In this document: positions 18,784 through 26,416 of the stretch, piece by piece
Position numbering within the stretch: the stretch's first letter is position 1
How the letters are laid out: each line of letters opens with the position of its first letter
Source of the DNA: Planctomicrobium piriforme
Lineage (GTDB): Bacteria > Planctomycetota > Planctomycetia > Planctomycetales > Planctomycetaceae
Direction of reading: 5' to 3'
Assembly (NCBI RefSeq): GCF_900113665.1
Contig: NZ_FOQD01000005.1
Coordinates: 1-64,000, forward strand
Length of the DNA stretch: 64,000 nucleotides
Translations under genes and position numbers: made by a program
The notes under the pieces: generated by a model
Told to the model about the DNA's origin: nothing
What the model saw: only the letters and a program-made list of their open reading frames with translations
The model's database searches: none

Positions 18784-21684
18784 TTGAAAATCACTGAGAC
18801 GATTCGCAAACGAAACCGGGCTGGCGTGCTGAACGGCAGCGTCAGCCTGGCCCTGCTCTTCTTCTCTCTTCAAGTCAGTGCCGACGAGCAGGCTGTCGAC
18901 TTCGCGCGGGATGTCGCGCCGATACTCGAATCGCACTGCCTGCGATGTCACTCTGACAATATCCAAAAGGGGGAGCTGTCGCTCTCGACTGTCAAAGACC
19001 TGCTGTCAAAAGGTCATCTCTCAGCCGGCAACCCCGACACGAGTTACCTGATCGACATGATCTCGCCGGACGGGGATGCTCCGCCGGAGATGCCGAAGGA
19101 AGGGACTCCGCTCAGCGATCAAGAGCGGGAGACCATACGTCGCTGGATCCAACAGGGTGCGGTCTGGCCGGAAGCGATTGTCATCAAAGAGAAGTCGAAA
19201 GCCGGCCGAGACTGGTGGTCGCTGCAGCCGCTCAAGGGGGTGGAACCGCAGCTTGATCCAACTCTGCCTGCCGCCTGGCAGAGCAACCCTATTGACCGGT
19301 TTATCGCCGCCGAATTGAAAGTACAGGGGCTCACCCCCAGCGGCCCGGCGAATCCCCGCGATCTGATTTATCGGGCGACGTACGATCTCACGGGATTGCC
19401 GCCGACGCCGGAAGAAACGGCCGCGTTCGTGGCCGATCATTCCGAACAGGCTTATGAACGCCTGATCGACCGCTTGCTGGCGTCTCCCCGCTATGGAGAG
19501 CAATGGGGTCGGCACTGGCTGGATGTGATTCGCTTTGGCGAAAGCCGGGGCTTCGAACGGAATCAGATCATCGACAACCTGTGGCCGCTGCGGGATTACG
19601 TCATTCGTTCGATCAACGAGGACAAGCCTTTTGACCTGCTGATTCGCGAACATCTCACAGGCGACGTCATCGGCAAAGATCAGCCGGACGTCGAAATCGC
19701 CGCCGCGTTCCTGGTCGCCGGCCCGTACGACGACGTGGGGAATCAGGATGCGGTGCAAGCGGCACAGATTCGCGCGAACACGATTGATGAAATTGTCTCT
19801 GCCACCAGCGAGGCGTTCCTGGGGCTGACGGTCGGCTGCGCGCGTTGTCACGACCACAAGTTCGATCCCATTCTGCAGCAGGACTATTACAGTCTGTATG
19901 CGACGTTCGCAGGCATTCATCATGGCGAACGCGAGGTGGCCTCGGCGGGACAACGCTCGTCGCGTCAGGCGATTCTGCAGCCGCTCACCGAACGGCGCGA
20001 TCAACTGACCAAAGAGAAAACCGATCTGCAAACCGGCATCGCCGCCCGGGCCGATGCCAAGGCGGAAGAGCATGCCGCGAAATGGACGCGACCGCCCGCC
20101 TCGCGACAGGAAACGATTGAGACCTTCGCCCCGGTTGAAGCGAAGGCAGTCAAGCTGCTGGTGCTGGCACAGGAGATGAATCCGATCCATATCACGGGGT
20201 ATCGGATCGATGAATTTGAAGTCTGGACTGCCGGCGAGAATTCCAGAAACGTCGCACTGGCAAAGAACGGCGGAGTTGCCGTCGGTAACAATCGGGTGGC
20301 ACAGGATGCCGCCGGAGCCTATGGCCCGCAGTTGACGATTGACGGGCAATACTCGGCTCGGTGGGTGGCTGCAGGCAACGAGCTGGTCATTCAACTTCGC
20401 GAGCCGCAGACGATTGACCGGATTATTTTTTCGAGCGATCGCCCGAATCTCGCTCCCACCACCGGCGACGCCAACTTTGTCAGCGAGTACCGAATTCTCG
20501 CTTCGAGCGACGGCGAAAAGTGGACGGAGGTTGCGAACTCTAATGACCGCAAACCGGTCAACGACGCCCATCGCAAGCTGAGGTTGCTGCGGCTGGAAAC
20601 GACCGAAGAAGAACGGCAGACGCAGGCTCGACTCGATCGCGAACTGGCCGAGGTCAACAAGCAGATTGCCGCGATTCCGGCCTTGCCCGTGTGGTGGGTG
20701 GGAAACTTGAAGCCGGCGCCGGGGCCGTTTCATCTGTTTCTCGGCGGCAGCCCGCAACGGCTCGGCGCCCCGGTGACAGCGTCGAGCCTGTCGTTCCTCT
20801 CTGAAGTTGCCCCCAAGTATCAGATTGAAAATGTGCGGCCGGAAGCGGGTCGCCGCATGGCCCTTGCCGAGTGGATCGTGAGTCCACAGAATCCGCTCAC
20901 TCCCCGTGTGCTTGCCAACCGCGTCTGGCACTATCATTTCGGAACCGGCATTGTCGAAACTCCCAGCGACTTCGGCTATATGGGCTCGCGGCCGACGCAC
21001 CCCGCGCTGCTCGACTGGCTGGCCCTGCAACTGCAGCAGAACGGCTGGAAGCTGAAGACGCTGCATCGCCAGATCATGCTCTCGCAGACGTACCGGCAGT
21101 CCAGCGACACCAGAGCAGAGGCCGCACAAGTCGATGCCGATTCGCGATACCTGTGGCGGTTTCCGCCTCGACGGCTGGCCGCGGAAGAGATTCGCGATTC
21201 GCTCCTGCAGATCTGCGGCAAGCTGAATCTGCAGATGGGTGGGCCGGGGTATCGGATGTACCAATATCTGTCCGACAACGTGTCCACTTATATTCCGCTC
21301 GACGCCTTTGGTCCGGAGACTTATCGCCGCGCGGTCTATCATCAGAACGCCAGGGCGTCGCGCATCGATCTGATGACCGACTTCGACAGCCCTGATTGCG
21401 CCTTCGCCACTCCGCGCCGCGCGGAGACAACGACGCCGCTGCAGGCGTTGACGATGTTGAATCACCAGTTCACGCTCGACCTCGCAAATGCCCTGAGTGA
21501 ACGATTGCAGAAAGAAGCACCCGGCCCGACCGATGCCACGGTGGAACGGGCGTTTGCCCTCTGCTTCGGTCGCGCACCAACTCAGGCGGAATCCGCATCG
21601 TGCGGCGAATTCATTCAAGCCCATGGCCTGCCAGCGTTCTGCCGGGTGATGTTGAATACGAGTGAAATGATTTATGTGAAATAG
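18784..21684 (+). CDS. Planctomycete cytochrome C / DUF1549 / DUF1553 protein
   Basis: A 966-residue exported protein. It starts with TTG at 18784, supported by GGAGG at 18772-18776 with a 7-base spacing, followed by a signal peptide (LALLFFSLQVSADE). Domains in order: PSCyt1 with a heme site CLRCH (52-56), DUF1549 (about 160-370) with a second heme-like site CARCH (352-356) in VGCARCHDHKFDP, a coiled-coil then a discoidin (F5/8 type C)-like beta domain (about 445-600), and DUF1553 (about 690-950) with MALAEWIVSPQNPLTPRVLANRVWHYHFG. The family is found mostly in Planctomycetes with a DUF1501 partner and is suspected to process complex carbohydrates, but the chemistry is unproven. A GntR regulator two bases upstream suggests substrate-dependent control. 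Confidence 0.92.
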   Translation: MKITETIRKRNRAGVLNGSVSLALLFFSLQVSADEQAVDFARDVAPILESHCLRCHSDNIQKGELSLSTVKDLLSKGHLSAGNPDTSYLIDMISPDGDAPPEMPKEGTPLSDQERETIRRWIQQGAVWPEAIVIKEKSKAGRDWWSLQPLKGVEPQLDPTLPAAWQSNPIDRFIAAELKVQGLTPSGPANPRDLIYRATYDLTGLPPTPEETAAFVADHSEQAYERLIDRLLASPRYGEQWGRHWLDVIRFGESRGFERNQIIDNLWPLRDYVIRSINEDKPFDLLIREHLTGDVIGKDQPDVEIAAAFLVAGPYDDVGNQDAVQAAQIRANTIDEIVSATSEAFLGLTVGCARCHDHKFDPILQQDYYSLYATFAGIHHGEREVASAGQRSSRQAILQPLTERRDQLTKEKTDLQTGIAARADAKAEEHAAKWTRPPASRQETIETFAPVEAKAVKLLVLAQEMNPIHITGYRIDEFEVWTAGENSRNVALAKNGGVAVGNNRVAQDAAGAYGPQLTIDGQYSARWVAAGNELVIQLREPQTIDRIIFSSDRPNLAPTTGDANFVSEYRILASSDGEKWTEVANSNDRKPVNDAHRKLRLLRLETTEEERQTQARLDRELAEVNKQIAAIPALPVWWVGNLKPAPGPFHLFLGGSPQRLGAPVTASSLSFLSEVAPKYQIENVRPEAGRRMALAEWIVSPQNPLTPRVLANRVWHYHFGTGIVETPSDFGYMGSRPTHPALLDWLALQLQQNGWKLKTLHRQIMLSQTYRQSSDTRAEAAQVDADSRYLWRFPPRRLAAEEIRDSLLQICGKLNLQMGGPGYRMYQYLSDNVSTYIPLDAFGPETYRRAVYHQNARASRIDLMTDFDSPDCAFATPRRAETTTPLQALTMLNHQFTLDLANALSERLQKEAPGPTDATVERAFALCFGRAPTQAESASCGEFIQAHGLPAFCRVMLNTSEMIYVK

Positions 21685-21689
21685 CGGTC

Positions 21690-21775
21690 AGCTTTCAGCG
21701 ATCAGCTTTCAGCAAATACAAATTCACTTGCCTACTGCCTACTGCTGATCGCTCACTGCTGACCGCTCAGTTCCG
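21690..21775. repeat. Inverted GGTCAGC/GCTGACC repeat between operon genes
   Basis: GCGGTCAGCTTTCAGCGATC near 21685 and its approximate complement GATCGCTCACTGCTGACCGC near 21750 form a long imperfect hairpin between the PSCyt gene and the DUF1501 gene. The direct phrase CAGCTTTCAG occurs twice. A related cluster occurs at 36551-36625. Confidence 0.55.
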
Positions 21776-21787
21776 AAGGAACCCCCT

Positions 21788-23221
21788 ATGTCATATTTCT
21801 CCGAAATCTCCCGTCGTGGGTTTCTCGACAGTGTTGTCAGCGGGCTGGCGGGGGTGGGGTTGATTGACCTGCTGGCACGGCAGGGGCGCGCGAGTTCTCC
21901 TGGCGGGGTGATCGAGCCGCATCATGCGCCCAAAGCGAAACGGGTGCTGCAGATTTTCTGCCCCGGCGCGGCCTCGCACATGGACCTGTGGGAATACAAG
22001 CCGTCGCTCGAAAAATGGGACGGCAAGCCGCTGCCGGGGGAAGAGAATTTCTCTTCGTTTCAGGGCAAGAACGGCAACCTGATGCAGAGTCCGTGGCCGT
22101 TCAAGCAGCACGGGGAGTCAGGCAAGGCGATCAGCACGATGCTGCCGCACATGGCGGCCCATGTCGATGACATTGCGTTCGTGCATTCGATGATGAGCAA
22201 GACCAACACGCACGGACCCGGCTGCGTGTTCATGAACACCGGTCATGCGACGGAAGGCTTTCCGAGCGCCGGAGCCTGGCTGAGTTATGCCCTCGGCAGC
22301 GCCAATGAAAACCTGCCGACCTATGTGGCAATTCCCGATATTCGTGGAGAACCGCCCAACGGCAAGGCGAACTGGTCGAACGGATTTCTTCCGGCCCGGC
22401 ATCAGGCGATCATGCTCAGCGATCAGCAGCCGATTCGCAACCTGCAACGGCCCGGGACGATTCCATCCGCCGATGACGTCGCAGCACGGTCTCTGCTGCA
22501 GCAGATGAATCGTGACTTCGCCGAACGCAACCCGGCCGAGACCGATCTGCAAGCGCGGATCGCAGCGTATGAACTGGCCGCACGCATGCAGATGTCCGCT
22601 CCGGAAGTGTCGGATCTGGCGAAAGAATCGGCCGAGGTGCATCAACTCTACGGCACCAGCGACGAGAACCCTTTGAAGTCGGCTTACGCCAAAAACTGCC
22701 TGCTGGCGCGACGGCTGCTGGAACGGGGCGTGCGTTACGTCAACCTGTACTGCGCCTCACGGGCGTCAGGGGTCGACGGGCTGCTCAACTGGGATGCGCA
22801 TAAAACCTTGAAGCTCGATTACGAACGGCACTGCCCGGTCTTCGACCAGCCCACCGCCGCGCTCCTCACTGACCTGAAGCGTCGCGGGCTGCTGGAAGAC
22901 ACGCTGGTGCTGTGGACGACGGAGTTTGGCCGCATGCCAACGCATCAGGCCGGCACACGCGGACGCGATCACAACCCTGACGGCTTCACCTGCTGGATGA
23001 TGGGGGCCGGCATTCAAGGGGGCGTCAGCTACGGCGCGACCGACGAATTCGGTCGCCGGGCCGAAGTAAACCCAACCACAGTGTGGGATTTCTATTCCAC
23101 CGTGCTGCACCTGACCGGCTACGACCACAAACGCCTGACCTGGTACCACAACGGTTTGGATCGACGCTTAACGGACGTGCATGGACATGTGATCAACGGG
23201 GTTTTGACGCATCCGGTGTGA
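21788..23221 (+). CDS. DUF1501 family Tat-exported protein
   Basis: A 477-residue protein with an N-terminal twin-arginine signal (SRRGFLDSVVSGLAGVGL), in the alkaline-phosphatase-like/sulfatase-related DUF1501 family. Visible family motifs are QIFCPGAASHMDLWEYKP, FVHSMMSKTNTHGPG, GFPSAGAWLSYALGS, the late TLVLWTTEFGRMP and GRDHNPDGFTCWMMGAGI, which carry the probable metal ligands. The start is supported by AAGGA at 21776-21780 with a 7-base spacing. It is the usual partner of PSCyt/DUF1553 proteins and lies 103 bases downstream of one, in the operon with the GntR regulator. Biochemical activity is not established. Confidence 0.92.
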   Translation: MSYFSEISRRGFLDSVVSGLAGVGLIDLLARQGRASSPGGVIEPHHAPKAKRVLQIFCPGAASHMDLWEYKPSLEKWDGKPLPGEENFSSFQGKNGNLMQSPWPFKQHGESGKAISTMLPHMAAHVDDIAFVHSMMSKTNTHGPGCVFMNTGHATEGFPSAGAWLSYALGSANENLPTYVAIPDIRGEPPNGKANWSNGFLPARHQAIMLSDQQPIRNLQRPGTIPSADDVAARSLLQQMNRDFAERNPAETDLQARIAAYELAARMQMSAPEVSDLAKESAEVHQLYGTSDENPLKSAYAKNCLLARRLLERGVRYVNLYCASRASGVDGLLNWDAHKTLKLDYERHCPVFDQPTAALLTDLKRRGLLEDTLVLWTTEFGRMPTHQAGTRGRDHNPDGFTCWMMGAGIQGGVSYGATDEFGRRAEVNPTTVWDFYSTVLHLTGYDHKRLTWYHNGLDRRLTDVHGHVINGVLTHPV

Positions 23222-23284
23222 GTGTTCCGACCTTGTGCAAAACTGCCCCTTTGTGGAGGCTCGGCGTTCAGGTAGAATACTGCA

Positions 23285-23524
23285 ATGAGTACTGTTAGCC
23301 TTGAGGATCTGAATCAAGACCCCCAATCATTCCTCGACCGCGTGGAAGGAGGGGAGCGGATCATTATTGTCCGCGAAGGCCGCGCGGTTGCTGAGTTACG
23401 GCCTGTTCTCACGGGCTCATTGTTACCACGGCCATTCGGATTGGCTGCGGGAGCTTTCATCGTCCCTGACGACTTCGACGCGCCTCTTCCCAATGACGTG
23501 CTGCTGGAGTTTGAAGGGCGATGA
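23285..23524 (+). CDS. Phd/YefM-type antitoxin
   Basis: A 79-residue protein resembling prevent-host-death family antitoxins. It has the short DNA-binding N-terminus VSLEDLNQDPQSFLDRVEGGERIIIVREGRAVAELRPV, with the family's turn-forming EGGERIIIVREGRAVAEL segment, and a disordered C-terminus expected to wrap the toxin. Its last four bases overlap the start of the PIN gene (23521), so the pair is translated together. It should repress its own promoter and neutralise the downstream toxin. It begins an accessory patch following the DUF1501 operon. Confidence 0.85.
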   Translation: MSTVSLEDLNQDPQSFLDRVEGGERIIIVREGRAVAELRPVLTGSLLPRPFGLAAGAFIVPDDFDAPLPNDVLLEFEGR

Positions 23525-23913
23525 GGATTCTACTCGATACGCACGTCTTCCTCTGGTACATCACCGCCGATCCGAAACTTCCGTCAGCCTTTCAGGCAGC
23601 CATTCAAGATTCAGGGAACGAAGTCTTTTTGAGTGCAGCGTCTGTCTGGGAAGCGGTGATTAAACATCGCCTAGGGAAGTTGAATCTCCCGAATCCCCCG
23701 GAAGAATATCTGCCGCGTCAACGGGACGCCCATGGAATCGCCAGCCTGTCGATTGAAGAACAGGCGATGCCTTACCTCGCTGTGCTTCCGGCATTGCATC
23801 GCGACCCGTTTGATCGGATCATTATCGCCCAGGCGCTGCAACACGGCCTGACAATTGCCTCCGTCGACCTCGACATCGCGCGGTATCCCGCAGCATTGCT
23901 GGCAACAACGTAG
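23521..23913 (+). CDS. PIN-domain toxin (VapC-like)
   Basis: A 130-residue PIN domain, the ribonuclease of type II toxin-antitoxin modules. Acidic residues expected in the active site are Asp6 (LLDTHVFLW), Glu44 (SVWEAVIK), Asp95 and Asp98 (HRDPFDRIIIAQA) and Asp116 (TIASVD). It overlaps the Phd-type antitoxin by four bases, the standard antitoxin-first order. Known PIN toxins cut initiator tRNA or rRNA; the target here is unknown. Length is normal and no residue is missing, so the module seems intact. Confidence 0.9.
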   Translation: MRILLDTHVFLWYITADPKLPSAFQAAIQDSGNEVFLSAASVWEAVIKHRLGKLNLPNPPEEYLPRQRDAHGIASLSIEEQAMPYLAVLPALHRDPFDRIIIAQALQHGLTIASVDLDIARYPAALLATT

Positions 23914-24042
23914 GAAGTCAGACCATCATCGTGGTGGCTTTGTGACGGGTTCACTTGCGGAATGGAAGACACCGCTGAACGGCGATTGGAGCATCATCCA
24001 GATGGATCCGCGAATGGACGCTGGTTCACGCTGGTATGACCA

Positions 24043-24081
24043 TGCTGCTTGGCGCGACATGGGTATGGCACCCAAATTGAG
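24043..24081. repeat. 39-base dispersed repeat, copy A
   Basis: The phrase TGCTGCTTGGCGCGACATGG followed by GTATGGCACCCAAATTGAG recurs at 25453-25491 with three changes. Both copies lie in non-coding spacers upstream of small unrecognised genes in the accessory patch. An open frame that runs through this copy (23855-24154) has no recognisable domain. Confidence 0.7.
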
Positions 24082-24116
24082 TATTTGCCTGACAATGCCG
24101 CGCCGCGAGGTCATCG

Positions 24117-24845
24117 ATGAACGTGGAAGACATCAGCATCCTGCCTCCAACTGACCCTTGCTGGCAATTTCCGGCAGGCCTTCATGGAACTCGAAGCGAT
24201 GCAAAAAAGTTTTCTGCACGGCTTGCCAAGTCGTTGCTCTTGGGGGAAAGCATGTCGGACCTGTTGTCGGCATGCCCTCGAGTAAGTGTGCTGGACGATT
24301 CTGATTTCGTGTTTGTGCGGGCAAAGCTGCGCGCCGAGTCGGCAGGGGATATCATGTGGAGAGTCAGGGCATTTTCCCACGAACTGCAGGAGGCTGTGTT
24401 TTCAAGAATTCACAAGGGTGAAAAGGTCCCAGCCCCTGCGGAGAGTTTGAGGTTGCGATCATTTTATGAACGTGTGATGTTCGAAGTAGCTAATGAACTA
24501 TGGCATGCTCTGTCGTTTCTTGATGTAGGTCTCTTTGGTGTCTGTTTTGTCAGCGATCGCATCTCCTGGAGCCGCAGTGCATTGGCTGTCTTGGTGCGAT
24601 GGTTGCCGGAAATGTGGCTTCTGTCGAAAAGGATCTACTGCATGCTTCCTCCCCACTGGGCTCACGAGTCCATCTATAATCCACGGGCTCAAGAAATCGC
24701 AATCTTGGCGAAGATCTGCGGATACGAAGTTAACCTCGATGATTATCTGCAAATGCGCGTGATGCCGGTGGATGGACTTGTTAGAGACGGAGTCATCCGA
24801 TTGTCCTCGTCTCGACGTTTTGAGCTGGTATCTATTGCCTCCTGA
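24117..24845 (+). CDS. Hypothetical protein, unrecognised
   Basis: A 242-residue protein that I do not recognise. It looks soluble and mixed alpha/beta. The N-terminal part is rich in basic residues (SDAKKFSARLAKSLLLGESM), and the middle has a long amphipathic helix rich in aromatic residues (FYERVMFEVANELWHALSFLDVGLFGVCFV). A Trp- and Arg-containing stretch follows (RWLPEMWLLSKRIYCMLPPHWAHESIY). There are no obvious catalytic motifs or membrane segments. Codon use is less GC-biased than in flanking house-keeping genes, which suggests recent acquisition. It lies directly between a toxin-antitoxin pair and two further unrecognised genes. Confidence 0.6.
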   Translation: MNVEDISILPPTDPCWQFPAGLHGTRSDAKKFSARLAKSLLLGESMSDLLSACPRVSVLDDSDFVFVRAKLRAESAGDIMWRVRAFSHELQEAVFSRIHKGEKVPAPAESLRLRSFYERVMFEVANELWHALSFLDVGLFGVCFVSDRISWSRSALAVLVRWLPEMWLLSKRIYCMLPPHWAHESIYNPRAQEIAILAKICGYEVNLDDYLQMRVMPVDGLVRDGVIRLSSSRRFELVSIAS

Positions 24846-24874
24846 CGTAGTCAGAACCATATTGGAGTTGGATT

Positions 24875-25330
24875 ATGGGAGCCGAACCGTATTGGTACTA
24901 TGTGCCCTATGAGGCAAGTGCGGATCAGGCACTGTCAAAACTGCGACAGCGCGAATTCGAAGCAGGCCGCTATTTCCCTGCGATGGAATATGAAGAGCTT
25001 GTTGATCTCTTTCCGACAAGCTCGCAATCGCCCGCTCCCGGACCGCAGCATTCAACGATTGACGAGGCGATTGCCGATGCAGCGGAGTCTGGAACTCTCT
25101 CGATTCTGGATTTGGACCGAATCTCTGATGTGCGGGACTACGGCGCGGTGAGCAAGCTTCCAGACAAGGTAGTGGAAAGCTACTACGGAACAACACACCC
25201 CACGCGCGCAATGGTCGAAGAGAATCAGGACTATTTTGACGACCTTGATCGCGGGCAAGGACTGTACATCATTCTCTACAAAGGTCAGCAGCCGTCTGAA
25301 ATTCTGTTCGCCGGGTATTCGTACGATTGA
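24875..25330 (+). CDS. Small hypothetical protein, possibly a conserved family
   Basis: A 151-residue protein. The N-terminus (MGAEPYWYYVPYEASADQALSKLRQREFEAGRYFP) has a compact pattern of Tyr, Trp and charged residues that recalls a family of uncharacterised proteins in planctomycetes and cyanobacteria, but I cannot name it. A helical centre (STIDEAIADAAESGTLSILDLDRISD) and a C-terminal beta part (GLYIILYKGQQPSEILFAGYSYD) follow. No catalytic motif or signal peptide is seen. It is 29 bases after the gene at 24117 and likely cotranscribed with it. Confidence 0.65.
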   Translation: MGAEPYWYYVPYEASADQALSKLRQREFEAGRYFPAMEYEELVDLFPTSSQSPAPGPQHSTIDEAIADAAESGTLSILDLDRISDVRDYGAVSKLPDKVVESYYGTTHPTRAMVEENQDYFDDLDRGQGLYIILYKGQQPSEILFAGYSYD

Positions 25331-25452
25331 GGACAACATGGCGTGCAAAGGGACATCGGCGGGTGGCAGGGTCAGTAGCAAAGCCGATGGCCCTGCGAGC
25401 GCGGATGGTTAGGAGTGAAGCGAAGGGACGTCGGTTCCCGCTTGCATGCCCG

Positions 25453-25491
25453 TGCTGCTTGACGCGACATGGGTATGGCGCCCAATTTGAG
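25453..25491. repeat. 39-base dispersed repeat, copy B
   Basis: TGCTGCTTGACGCGACATGG followed by GTATGGCGCCCAATTTGAG, near-identical to 24043-24081. It lies about 40 bases before the start of the small gene at 25533, a spacing similar to that of copy A (about 36 bases before the start at 24117). Confidence 0.7.
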
Positions 25492-25532
25492 GCTGCATTT
25501 GAAATTGCCACTTTGTCTCGGAATAAATTCTC

Positions 25533-25871
25533 ATGGAACCACCGATTATTGTGATCGGCGATGCCTTGGAGATCTTTGACTCTGTCGCTGCTGCAGAGCG
25601 GTATCTGGAAGTTCCGGACATTGCGGGGCTCACGATCTATGACGCCAATGGGTATGTCATCAACGCGACCCATGAACGAAAACACGGCCCCCTATTAAAA
25701 TGTTACGTTGTCTTACTTCAACAGGCGATGCCGCCACGACAGAATGTCGAGCATCTTCGAAAGCGACTGCTCGGCATTCTCGAAGATATGGAGAAGCAGG
25801 AGCCTGAGGACTGTGAACTTCCGTTGCCGCTGCTCATCGGCAAGGCTCGAACCTGGTGCAGATGTGATTGA
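25533..25871 (+). CDS. Small hypothetical protein
   Basis: A 112-residue protein, not recognised. It starts MEPPIIVIGDALEIFDSVAAAERYLEVPD, then GLTIYDANGYVINATHERK, a pattern of alternating beta strands and a helix resembling small proteins that accompany toxin or polymorphic-effector loci as immunity proteins, though this is only a resemblance. The C-terminal half is a charged helix (VEHLRKRLLGILEDMEKQEPEDCELP). It lies 200 bases after the gene at 24875, with a dispersed repeat in between. Confidence 0.6.
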   Translation: MEPPIIVIGDALEIFDSVAAAERYLEVPDIAGLTIYDANGYVINATHERKHGPLLKCYVVLLQQAMPPRQNVEHLRKRLLGILEDMEKQEPEDCELPLPLLIGKARTWCRCD

Positions 25872-25920
25872 CAACTAAAATGCTTTGGTAACCGAATGGC
25901 AGGCCATAGGCGTAAGCGTT

Positions 25921-25939
25921 CCCAGGCGGGAGCCTGGGA
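25921..25939. repeat. Short perfect hairpin (CCCAGGC family)
   Basis: The motif TCCCAGGC-GGGA-GCCTGGGA is a perfect 8-bp hairpin (25920-25939 including the flanking T), followed by a GCGAGCAAGC tail. From memory, this kind of intergenic element is common in planctomycete genomes. It adjoins a second, larger inverted element. Confidence 0.65.
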
Positions 25940-25955
25940 GCGAGCAAGCAATTCC

Positions 25956-26036
25956 GGCGAGCGGGGATGTCAACCCCCTGTTTCTGGTCTCGGTTTGTCT
26001 CAGTGAGAAACAGGGGACTGATGTCCCCCGCTCGCC
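25956..26036. repeat. Large inverted repeat of the GGCGAGCGGGG family
   Basis: GGCGAGCGGGGATGTCAACC (25956-25975), continuing into CCCTGTTTCT (to 25985), pairs with the complementary AGAAACAGGGGACTGATGTC (26006-26025), continuing into CCCCGCTCGCC (to 26036). A near-identical single arm occurs at 55020-55050. The element lies between the small hypothetical gene and the orphan HTH gene. Confidence 0.75.
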
Positions 26037-26067
26037 TTGCAACTGTTTCATCGCGCTGGCGATTGCG

Positions 26068-26406
26068 TCATCCGCTGAGAGTTTTTCGACCGACGGCGTG
26101 GGCTGCGCGGGTGAGGACATCCAGCGTCACTTTCGTGTTTTCCGGATCGAGCAGTCGGTCGAGTTGAGACCGGCTGGTGTTGAGTTGCCGAGCCAGCGAC
26201 GCCTTCGTGATCTGCTGTTCCTCCATTGCCGCTGCGAGCTGCCAGGCGAGAACCCGCTTCACGGCTTGGGCAGTACTCTCTTTGTAACGCCCTTCGTCTT
26301 TGAGAAAGTCTTCGAAACTCTGCCCGATGCGGAAAGTGTGGGGCGGAGTATTGACGCCGATCTTTGACGAATGCTCGAATTTTGCGCCGGGACGCCACAC
26401 TCTCAT
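26068..26406 (-). CDS. Orphan HTH (XRE-type antitoxin-like) regulator
   Basis: A 112-residue DNA-binding protein if started at the ATG at 26406; a longer frame begins at 26454 and overlaps the next gene. The N-terminal part has a conserved block (TFRIGQSFEDFLKDEGRYKESTAQAVKRVLAWQLAAAMEEQQ), followed by an XRE-type helix-turn-helix (ITKASLARQLNTSRSQLDRLLDPENTKVTLDVLTRAAHAVGR). This domain order is typical of HigA-type or Fis-like antitoxins. No toxin gene lies next to it; the neighbours are a ferritin-like DUF455 gene upstream on the same strand (11 bases apart) and repeats downstream. Confidence 0.75.
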   Translation of the reverse strand: MRVWRPGAKFEHSSKIGVNTPPHTFRIGQSFEDFLKDEGRYKESTAQAVKRVLAWQLAAAMEEQQITKASLARQLNTSRSQLDRLLDPENTKVTLDVLTRAAHAVGRKTLSG

Positions 26407-26416
26407 GAGATGCGCT

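Noticed and set aside
19021..21624. Very long open frame (867 codons) on the minus strand, opposite the PSCyt/DUF1553 gene
   Set aside because: The plus-strand frame has clear domains and a ribosome-binding site. The antisense frame shows the usual composition of GC-rich shadow frames, with no recognisable motif.
23855..24154. Open frame of 99 codons between the PIN toxin and the next gene
   Set aside because: It overlaps the toxin's end and includes a dispersed repeat. No domain, no ribosome-binding site. It might be a gene remnant, but this cannot be supported.
23285..26406. Interpreting the accessory patch as a genomic island with attachment sites
   Set aside because: No integrase, no tRNA edge and no long direct repeats at the borders. 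Only a small cassette-like patch can be claimed.
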